Positions 58,006-64,000 of a stretch of 64,000 nucleotides of DNA are shown one piece after another. The number at the start of each line of letters is the position of its first letter. The stretch's first letter is position 1. The DNA comes from Oscillospiraceae bacterium (GTDB taxonomy: Bacteria; Bacillota; Clostridia; Oscillospirales; Oscillospiraceae): positions 1 through 64,000 of the forward strand of contig CACYXE010000007.1 of the NCBI GenBank assembly GCA_902778275.1, read 5' to 3'. A model generated the notes under the pieces. The model ran no database searches. It saw nothing but the letters and a program-made list of their open reading frames with translations, and had not been told where the DNA came from. A program made the position numbers and the translations under genes.

Positions 58006-58059
58006 GGCGTATTGAGGCATCTTTTCCGGAAAAAGGGCATAAACTCAGGCAGAAAGCAC

Positions 58060-58088
58060 TTGACAAACGCGCCCTGAACTGGTATATT
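58060..58088 (+). promoter_or_regulatory. Promoter of infC-rpmI-rplT
   Basis: TTGACA (58060-58065), 17-bp spacer, TATATT (58083-58088). Confidence 0.85.
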
Positions 58089-58094
58089 ATCAGA

Positions 58095-58227
58095 GCTTAA
58101 AGGAAGAAGGACGGCATCCCCGGCCTCACCCGGCGGCGCATCAGCCAGCCGTGGTCAATAAAAGCAACGCCTCCCCAGGGAGGATCACGCTGTTTTTATG
58201 CGCGGATGCTGTGCGTCCGCGCTTTTT
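58095..58227 (+). ncRNA. L20/IF3-type autoregulatory leader with terminator
   Basis: The leader between promoter and infC has several helices, ending with GCGCGGA (58200-58206) paired to TCCGCGC (58216-58222) and a T-run to 58227, an intrinsic terminator before the infC ribosome binding site. This layout is that of Firmicute ribosomal-protein L20 leaders, where L20 binds and promotes termination. The class call is from position and architecture, not from a covariance model. Confidence 0.7.
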
Positions 58228-58256
58228 GTTTCCGCAATTTTTCGGAGGTGTTATTT

Positions 58257-58838
58257 ATCGCAAACTTGGTTCACCAAATCAACGATGAGATCCACGACAA
58301 GGAAGTCCGCCTGATCGGCGACGAGGGCGAGCAGCTGGGCATCATGTCCGCTGAAGAGGCGCTGAAGATCGCGGCCGAGCGGGAGATGGATCTGGTCAAG
58401 ATCGCTCCGGGCTCCAATCCCCCTGTCTGCAAGATCATGGACTACGGAAAGTACCGCTTCGAGCAGACCAAGAAGGAGAAGGAAGCCAAGAAGAACCAGC
58501 GCGTGATCGAGATCAAGGAGATCCGCATGGGCCCCAGCATCGGCGAGAATGACTTCAACACCAAGCTGAAGAACGGTTTGAAGTTCCTGGCCGACGGCGA
58601 CCGGGTCAAGGTCTCCGTGCGTTTCCGCGGCCGTGAGATGGCCCATACGGAAATCGGCGCCCAGCTTCTGAAGACCTTTGCGGAGAAGTGCGCGGACATC
58701 TCCAACATGGATAAGGCCCCCAAGCTGGAGGGCCGCAACATGTCCATGTTCCTCTCTCCCAAGCCTGTGACCCCGCCGAAAAAGCCGGCAAAGCCCAAAG
58801 CCCCCAAGGCCCCCGTGGTCGAGGAAGAAAAACAGTAA
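58257..58838 (+). CDS. infC: Translation initiation factor IF-3, AUC start
   Basis: A 193-residue IF-3: [20 protein letters not shown] at the start, [20 protein letters not shown] (about 45) and [20 protein letters not shown]. The only good ribosome binding site (GGAGG 58244-58248) is eight bases before an in-frame ATC at 58257. AUC/AUU/AUA starts are typical of infC, where IF-3 itself discriminates against them for feedback control. The ATG at 58206 lies in the terminator stem and is rejected. The C-terminus has a Lys/Pro-rich extension. Confidence 0.93.
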   Translation: MANLVHQINDEIHDKEVRLIGDEGEQLGIMSAEEALKIAAEREMDLVKIAPGSNPPVCKIMDYGKYRFEQTKKEKEAKKNQRVIEIKEIRMGPSIGENDFNTKLKNGLKFLADGDRVKVSVRFRGREMAHTEIGAQLLKTFAEKCADISNMDKAPKLEGRNMSMFLSPKPVTPPKKPAKPKAPKAPVVEEEKQ

Positions 58839-58882
58839 AACCGCAGGAGTTTCCTGCAAGCCATACGGAAGGAGAAACAACC

Positions 58883-59080
58883 ATGCCTAAACTGAAGACC
58901 CACAGTGGTGCAAAGAAGAGATTCAATCTCACCAAGACCGGTAAGGTAAAGCGCGCCCATGCGTATAAGAGCCATATCCTCACCAAGAAGGACACCAAGC
59001 GCTGCCGCCGTCTGCGTTCCGAGACTTACGCCGACGTGACCAACGCTGCTACCATCAAGAAAATGATCCCTTACAAATAA
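58883..59080 (+). CDS. rpmI: Ribosomal protein bL35
   Basis: A 65-residue basic protein, [16 protein letters not shown] start and KRCRRLR, the typical length and motifs of bL35. It lies between infC and rplT in the conserved operon order. Confidence 0.97.
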   Translation: MPKLKTHSGAKKRFNLTKTGKVKRAHAYKSHILTKKDTKRCRRLRSETYADVTNAATIKKMIPYK

Positions 59081-59109
59081 GGGAAGACGCGATATAGGAG
59101 GATAAACAA

Positions 59110-59463
59110 ATGGCAAGAGTTAAAGGCGCGATGATGACCCGCAAGCACAGAAACAAGGTTCTCGGTCTTGCGAAGGGTTACTGGGGCAACAAGTCCCGTC
59201 ACTATAAGATGGCCAATGAGCAGCTGATGAAGTCCGGCCGCTATGCTTACGTAGGCCGCAAGCAGAAGAAGAGAGACTTCCGCAAGCTGTGGATCACCCG
59301 TATCAGCGCGGGCTGCAAGATGAACGGCATGAACTATTCCACCTTCATGCACGGTCTGAAGCTGGCCGGTATCGACATGAACCGCAAGATGCTCTCCGAG
59401 ACCGCGATCCATGATCCCGCCGCCTTCACCGCCCTGTGCGACATGGCCAAGGCCGCAAAGTAA
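59110..59463 (+). CDS. rplT: Ribosomal protein bL20
   Basis: A 117-residue bL20, starting [17 protein letters not shown], with [20 protein letters not shown] and LWITRISAG. It assembles 23S rRNA early and represses its own operon by binding the leader. Confidence 0.97.
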   Translation: MARVKGAMMTRKHRNKVLGLAKGYWGNKSRHYKMANEQLMKSGRYAYVGRKQKKRDFRKLWITRISAGCKMNGMNYSTFMHGLKLAGIDMNRKMLSETAIHDPAAFTALCDMAKAAK

Positions 59464-59480
59464 ATCACCGGGTGCTTATC

Positions 59481-59508
59481 CGCCCGCCGCTTGTTATAGC
59501 GGCGGGCG
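59481..59508 (+). terminator. Terminator of the infC operon
   Basis: CGCCCGCCGC (59481-59490) pairs with GCGGCGGGCG (59499-59508), followed by TTTTGCGGTTTT. Confidence 0.85.
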
Positions 59509-59669
59509 TTTTGCGGTTTTGAGCAAATCCGGCTGCAGTGCGGCGGCGAGCTGGCGGCGCTGCCGGGGCTGCGGAAAAAGCTGTAATAAAGAAATCGCAG
59601 GAGCGGGGGTGCCGCATTGCATCCCCGCTCCTGCTTTCTGCCCGGCAGAGAATTTCCAGTGTTTCCATC

Positions 59670-59698
59670 TTGCCGGATGAAAAAGCCGGGTGTATGAT
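59670..59698 (+). promoter_or_regulatory. Promoter of the DUF3810 gene
   Basis: TTGCCG (59670-59675), 17-bp spacer, TATGAT (59693-59698). Transcription should begin around 59705, at or near the ATG of the gene. Confidence 0.6.
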
Positions 59699-59704
59699 AT
59701 GCAC

Positions 59705-60835
59705 ATGGAAAAGAAAACGGCAGAAAAACGCGGCCTGTCCGCCATATTCCGGCTCTGCCCCGTGCGCCACGTCCTGGTACTGCTCAGCGCGCTGCTCATC
59801 GGGCTGCATCTGCTGACCCGGGGCGATCACGCCCTCAACGTCTGGCTGTCGGAGCATTTTGTGCGGCGGGTCCACCGGGCGCTGAGCCTTGCCACGGCCA
59901 AGCTGCCCTTCTCTGTGGCGGAGCTGCTGATCGGCCTGGCGGGGATCGGGCTGATAGTTTACATAATAATTTCAATTATTCAACTGATCCGCCGAAGGGA
60001 AGGGCTTCGTAAGGTTTACATAATTTTTGTGACACTGGCAGCCTTCGGCCTGGCGGTCTACGCGGGCTTCTGCCTGCTGTGGGGCGTATACTATTATGGC
60101 GACGACTTTTCCGCCCGGAGCGGTCTGGAGGCGGAGGAGATCTCCGCCCGGGAACTGGCGGCGGTGACGCGGTACTTTGCGGAGCTTGCCAACGAATACG
60201 CCGGGCAGGTGCCCCGGGATGCGAACGGCGTCTGCGCCACAGACCGGGACCGGGTTTTGGCTCTGTCGACGGAGCTTTACGACAAGACCCAGACGGCCTT
60301 TCCCTGCCTGGAGGGGCCGCCGCTCCCGGCCAAGGGCGTACACTTCTCCCGGCTTTTGAGCTATACGGATTTCACCGGCTTCTTCTTCCCCTTCACGGCG
60401 GAGGCCAACGTGAACACGGACTTTCCGCCCTGCCTCTTCGCCGCCACCGTGGCCCATGAGCTGGCCCATCAGCGGGGCGTGGCCAAGGAGCAGGAGGCAA
60501 ACTTTGTGGCGGTGCTGGCCTGTCTCAACTACGGGGACCCGGACTTTGTTTACTCCGCCAGCCTCCTGGCCTACACCCATCTGGGCAACGCCCTGTACAC
60601 GGCGGACCACAGCGCCTGGGAGGAGATCTACAACAGTCTCAGCGAGCCGGTGCGGCTGGACTTCGCCGCCAATCGGGCCTACTGGCGGCAGTTCGACACC
60701 CCGGTGCAGGCGGTGTCCAACACGGTCTACGAGGGCTTTCTCCACAGCTATGACCAGGTCCTGGGCCTGCGCAGCTACGGCGCCTGCGTGGACCTGCTGG
60801 TGAATTACTATTACGAGGCGGCCGCTGAAAACTAA
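59705..60835 (+). CDS. DUF3810 membrane metalloprotease-like protein
   Basis: A 376-residue protein with membrane helices near 20-40, 75-100 and 108-132, then a large domain with a zinc protease motif VAHELAHQRG (HExxH, about 255) and a downstream Glu in EQEANFVA, the third ligand. The family is DUF3810. No ribosome binding site precedes ATG 59705 and the -10 box ends seven bases before it, so the message may be leaderless. GTG 59690 lies inside the promoter. Substrate unknown. Confidence 0.82.
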   Translation: MEKKTAEKRGLSAIFRLCPVRHVLVLLSALLIGLHLLTRGDHALNVWLSEHFVRRVHRALSLATAKLPFSVAELLIGLAGIGLIVYIIISIIQLIRRREGLRKVYIIFVTLAAFGLAVYAGFCLLWGVYYYGDDFSARSGLEAEEISARELAAVTRYFAELANEYAGQVPRDANGVCATDRDRVLALSTELYDKTQTAFPCLEGPPLPAKGVHFSRLLSYTDFTGFFFPFTAEANVNTDFPPCLFAATVAHELAHQRGVAKEQEANFVAVLACLNYGDPDFVYSASLLAYTHLGNALYTADHSAWEEIYNSLSEPVRLDFAANRAYWRQFDTPVQAVSNTVYEGFLHSYDQVLGLRSYGACVDLLVNYYYEAAAEN

Positions 60836-60849
60836 AAACGAAAAACCGC

Positions 60850-60895
60850 AAAAAGGCAGGAGGCGTTTCCCTTGGGAAACGCCTCCTGCCTTTTT
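60850..60895. terminator. Bidirectional terminator
   Basis: A stem of about 20 bp (arms 60850-60871 and 60874-60895) with A-run and T-run ends, between the DUF3810 gene and convergent guaB. Confidence 0.92.
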
Positions 60896-60905
60896 GTCTA
60901 TGCGA

Positions 60906-62411
60906 TCATTCTTTGCCTACGGTGGCGCGCAGGGTCACATCGTGATAGCCGCCCTCCACGATGCTGGTGGAGGAGACCACGGTGAGCCGGGCGTTCTTCT
61001 GCAGGTCGGGAATGTTGGTGACGCCGCAGTTGCACATGGTGGATTTCACCTTATACAGGCTCTTGGCCACGTTGTCCTGCAGGCTGCCGGCGTAGGCCAC
61101 ATAGGAGTCCACGCCCTCCTCAAAGGCCAGGGTGTTCTTGCCGCCCAGGTCGTAGCGCTGCCAGTTGCGGGCCCGGTTGGAGCCCTCGCCCCAGTACTCC
61201 TTCACGTACTGGCCGTTGATCATCAGCTTGGGGGTGGGGGACTCGTCGAAGCGGGCAAAGTAGCGGCCCAGCATCACGAAGTCCGCGCCCATGGCCAGGG
61301 CCAGCGTGATGTGGTAGTCGTGCACGATGCCGCCGTCGGAGCAGACGGGGACGTAGATGCCGGTCTTCTCAAAGTACTCGTCCCGGGCCTTGGCCACTTC
61401 GATCAGCGCCGTGGCCTGGCCTCGGCCGATGCCCTTGGTCTCGCGGGTGATGCAGATGGAGCCGCCGCCGATGCCGACCTTGACGAAGTCCGCGCCCGCC
61501 TCGGCCAGGAAGAGGAAACCGTCCCGGTCCACCACGTTGCCGGCGCCCACCTTGACGCTGTCGCCGTAGCGTTCACGGATGTAGTCTATGGTCTTCTTCT
61601 GCCAGACAGAGTGGCCCTCGGAGGAGTCAATGCACAGCACGTCGACCCCGGCCTCCACCAGGGCGGGCACGCGCTGCTCATAGTCGCGGGAGTTGATGCC
61701 CGCGCCCACCATGTAGCGCTTCTGCTCATCCTGCAGGCTCAGGGGGTGCTCTTTGTGCTCGGCGTAGTCCTTGCGGAAGACGAAGTACATCAGGTGGTCA
61801 TCCTTGTCCACGATGGGCAGGGCGTTGAGCTTGTGGTCCCAGATGATGTCGTTGGCCTCTTTCAGCGTGGTCTCCGCCGGGGCGGTGATCAGCTTGTCCC
61901 GGGGCGTCATGAAGTCCCGCACCAACTCGTCCTCACTCATGCGGGATACGCGGTAGTCACGGCTGGTGACGATGCCCAGGAGCTTGCCGTTGGGGCTGGC
62001 GTCCTCGGTGATGGCCACGGTGGAAAAGCCGTTCTTCTCCTTCAGGGCCAGCACGTCGCCCAGAGTGGCGTCGGGGGTCAGGTTGGAGGCGCTGACCACA
62101 AAGCCCGCCTTGTGGTTTTTGACTTTGCGGACCATGGCGGCCTCGTCCTCGATGGTCTGGGAGCCGTAGATGAAGGACATGCCGCCCTCCTTGGCCAGGG
62201 CCACAGCCATGGTGTCGTTGGACACGGACTGCATGATGGCGGAGACCATGGGGATGTTCAGGCAGATGGGGCAGTCCTCCTGCCCGCGCCGGTACTTGAC
62301 CAGCGGGGTCACCAGGGAGACCTTGTCAGGGATGCAGTTCTCGTCGGTATAACCGGGGATCAGCAGATACTCATTGAACGTGCGGGAGGGTTCGGAATAG
62401 AAATAAGCCAT
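60906..62411 (-). CDS. guaB: IMP dehydrogenase
   Basis: A 501-residue IMP dehydrogenase. The catalytic Cys lies in [17 protein letters not shown] (about 310), the GMP/IMP contact in SDGGI (about 356), and two CBS domains (about 100-215) interrupt the barrel. It oxidises IMP to XMP. The N-terminus and the C-terminal segment are of the shorter, bacterial-variant kind. It follows purL by 12 bases on the minus strand. Confidence 0.92.
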   Translation of the reverse strand: MAYFYSEPSRTFNEYLLIPGYTDENCIPDKVSLVTPLVKYRRGQEDCPICLNIPMVSAIMQSVSNDTMAVALAKEGGMSFIYGSQTIEDEAAMVRKVKNHKAGFVVSASNLTPDATLGDVLALKEKNGFSTVAITEDASPNGKLLGIVTSRDYRVSRMSEDELVRDFMTPRDKLITAPAETTLKEANDIIWDHKLNALPIVDKDDHLMYFVFRKDYAEHKEHPLSLQDEQKRYMVGAGINSRDYEQRVPALVEAGVDVLCIDSSEGHSVWQKKTIDYIRERYGDSVKVGAGNVVDRDGFLFLAEAGADFVKVGIGGGSICITRETKGIGRGQATALIEVAKARDEYFEKTGIYVPVCSDGGIVHDYHITLALAMGADFVMLGRYFARFDESPTPKLMINGQYVKEYWGEGSNRARNWQRYDLGGKNTLAFEEGVDSYVAYAGSLQDNVAKSLYKVKSTMCNCGVTNIPDLQKNARLTVVSSTSIVEGGYHDVTLRATVGKE

Positions 62412-62423
62412 GGTGCACCTCTC

Positions 62424-64000
62424 TTATCTAAAATATTGTACAGCACTTCTGAACAGGCCCATATCGTATTTGCCCGGCACATTGGCATAGAGCCTGCCGC
62501 CGATACGCTCGCTGTGGCCCATCTTGCCCAGGACGCGGCCGTCCGGGGAGGTGATGCCCTCAATGGCCCAGACGGAACCGTTGGGGTTGAAGGCGGTATC
62601 CATGGAGGGCTGCCCCTCCAGGTCGGTATACTGGGTGGCGATCTGGCCCTTGGCGGCCAACTCCTTCACCAGGGCCTCGCTGGCCAGGAAGCGGCCCTCG
62701 CCGTGGGAGATGGGGACCGTGTACACCTCGCCCACCCGGGTCTCCGCCAGCCAGGGGGACAGGTCGGAGCAGATGCGGGTATGGACGATCCTGGACTGGT
62801 GCCGGCCGATGGTGTTGTAGCTGAGCGTGGGGCAATTCTCGTCGGTGTCGATGATCTTCCCATAGGGGACCAGGCCCAGCTTGATGAGCGCCTGGAAGCC
62901 GTTGCAGATGCCCAGCATCAGACCGTCCCGACGCCCCAGCAGTTCCTCCACCTGTTCCTTGACCGCGGGGTTGCGGAAGAAGGCGGTGATGAACTTGGCC
63001 GAGCCGTCCGGCTCGTCGCCGCCGGAGAAGCCGCCGGGGATGACCACCATCTGGGCGCTCTCCAGGGCCTTGGCGAAGCGCTCCACGCTCCGGGCCACCT
63101 GGTCGGCGCTGAGATTGCGCACCACCAGGATCTCCGCGCCGCTGCCCGCGTCCAGCAGGGCCCGCTGGGTGTCATACTCGCAGTTGGTGCCGGGGAAGAC
63201 CGGGATCAGCGCCTTGGGCCGGGCCAGCTTCACCGCGGGCGCGGCCGCTTTTTCGCTGTGGCCGGCCACTGCGGGCAGGGCCTGCTCAGGCTCCTCCACC
63301 GCGTTGGGATAGACCTTTTCCAAAACCGCCTCGTTGATAGCCAGCAGCTCCGCGATGGAAGCCGCGTCGTCGCCGATGCGGATGGAGGTATCCGCCGTGG
63401 TGCGGCCCAGCAGGACCGCGCCTTCGATCGACCCGCTCAGCTCCGCGATGATGGCGCCGGGCATGGGCGCGAACCAATCCAGCTGCGCCGCCGCGGCGTC
63501 GAAGCCGATCTCGTTGCCGAAGGACATGTTCATGACGCCCTCGGCCAGGCCGTGCTGCACGGCCCAGGCGGCCATGACCTTGCCCTCGCTGTGCAGGGCC
63601 TGCAGCTTCTCCCAGGCGGCCTTCTGTTCCTCGGGCGTTTCGCCGCAGAACAGATAGACCGGGTGGTCCGCCGCCTTGAACTCGGTGGAGAGCACCTGGG
63701 ACGCTTCCACCGGAGCGATGGCGAAGGAGATCAGCGTGGGGGGCACGTCCAGATCCAGAAAGCTGCCGGACATGGAGTCCTTGCCGCCGATGGCCGCGGC
63801 GCCCAGCTCCAGCTGCGCGTCCAGACCGCCCAGCAGCGCGGCGAAGGGCTTGCCCCAGCGCTCCGGCTCGTTCCGGAGCTTTTCAAAAAATTCCTGAAAA
63901 CTCAGGTAGGCTTTCTTATAATCCGCGCCCGCGGCCACCAGAGAGGCCATGGACAGGTATACGGAGTCGTGGGCGCCCCGGTAGCAGTCCGCCGCCATCA
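62424..64000 (-). CDS. purL: Phosphoribosylformylglycinamidine synthase, C-terminal part (partial)
   Basis: The C-terminal about 525 residues of a long PurL, cut by the right edge of the window. The ATPase part has GGKDSMSGSF (near the left of this fragment). The glutaminase domain starts at VFPGTNCEYDTQRAL, with the nucleophile Cys in MLGICNGFQALIKLG and the His/Glu pair in ISHGEGRFLA. It converts FGAR to FGAM with glutamine and ATP. The single-chain form and the guaB neighbour show a purine operon. Confidence 0.93.
   Translation of the reverse strand, partial: MAADCYRGAHDSVYLSMASLVAAGADYKKAYLSFQEFFEKLRNEPERWGKPFAALLGGLDAQLELGAAAIGGKDSMSGSFLDLDVPPTLISFAIAPVEASQVLSTEFKAADHPVYLFCGETPEEQKAAWEKLQALHSEGKVMAAWAVQHGLAEGVMNMSFGNEIGFDAAAAQLDWFAPMPGAIIAELSGSIEGAVLLGRTTADTSIRIGDDAASIAELLAINEAVLEKVYPNAVEEPEQALPAVAGHSEKAAAPAVKLARPKALIPVFPGTNCEYDTQRALLDAGSGAEILVVRNLSADQVARSVERFAKALESAQMVVIPGGFSGGDEPDGSAKFITAFFRNPAVKEQVEELLGRRDGLMLGICNGFQALIKLGLVPYGKIIDTDENCPTLSYNTIGRHQSRIVHTRICSDLSPWLAETRVGEVYTVPISHGEGRFLASEALVKELAAKGQIATQYTDLEGQPSMDTAFNPNGSVWAIEGITSPDGRVLGKMGHSERIGGRLYANVPGKYDMGLFRSAVQYFR

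Noticed and set aside
1..64000. CRISPR array, tRNA, rRNA, prophage or integrase genes
   Set aside because: I looked on both strands and saw no regularly spaced repeats, no tRNA-like cloverleaf I could support, and no phage or recombinase genes.

Overview
The window looks like a chromosomal segment of a GC-rich anaerobic gut-type Firmicute, most likely Clostridia of the Oscillospirales kind. The reasons are Firmicute-style modules (EcfA-EcfA-EcfT-TruA, ClpE-type unfoldase, L20-type leader before infC-rpmI-rplT, a glmS-class ribozyme), consensus SigA promoters, strong GGAGG ribosome binding sites and no aerobic respiratory genes. No CRISPR array, rRNA, tRNA, prophage or insertion sequence was seen.

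Layout. 1-9 kb: a signalling and envelope cluster (metallo-beta-lactamase-fold hydrolase, membrane SpoIIE-type phosphatase, VanX-like dipeptidase, two cyclic-nucleotide-binding proteins, the second fused to a ParB-like domain, a HAD protein), a deleted P1-peptidase remnant, and three lipoproteins. 9-19 kb: an acetoin dehydrogenase locus (lplA and an AcoR-like regulator divergent from acoA-acoB-acoX-acoC-acoL and a small conserved gene). 19-20.4 kb: NUDIX hydrolase and secreted nuclease. 20.6-32.8 kb: a sugar catabolic cluster (YihQ-like GH31, GPH symporter, L-fucose-isomerase-like protein, ABC permease, split transketolase, RpiB-like isomerase, Fe-alcohol dehydrogenase, DMT exporter, ROK regulator, DUF4867-like protein). 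It has the logic of transketolase-type sulfoglycolysis, but the GH31 and RpiB-like active sites are altered. 33-36.3 kb: a YczE-like membrane protein with a structured leader, then nagB-glmM on the minus strand preceded by a clear glmS ribozyme. 36.3-38.4 kb: three envelope or lipid genes. 38.6-46.4 kb: a flavin redox cassette divergent from an AMP-ligase/ACP/thioesterase cassette and a LysR gene, an unusual fatty-acyl system. 46.6-51.2 kb: methyltransferase, 152-bp tandem repeat, ECF transporter core and truA. 51.3-55.9 kb: cvpA, clpE, macro domain, rhomboid and DUF523. 56-64 kb: hypothetical and SSB-like genes, deoC, infC-rpmI-rplT, DUF3810, guaB and the C-terminal part of purL.

The strongest observations are: (1) a glmS ribozyme controlling nagB-glmM, suggesting that NagB here runs in the biosynthetic direction; (2) the transketolase-based hexose-cleavage cluster with altered catalytic residues and shared operator-like repeats at both divergent promoters; (3) an AcoR-like regulator that has lost both the sigma-54 contact motif and the Walker B glutamate, next to an aco operon with a textbook SigA promoter; (4) the acyl-ligase/ACP/thioesterase plus flavoenzyme locus with a perfect palindrome in its divergent promoter.
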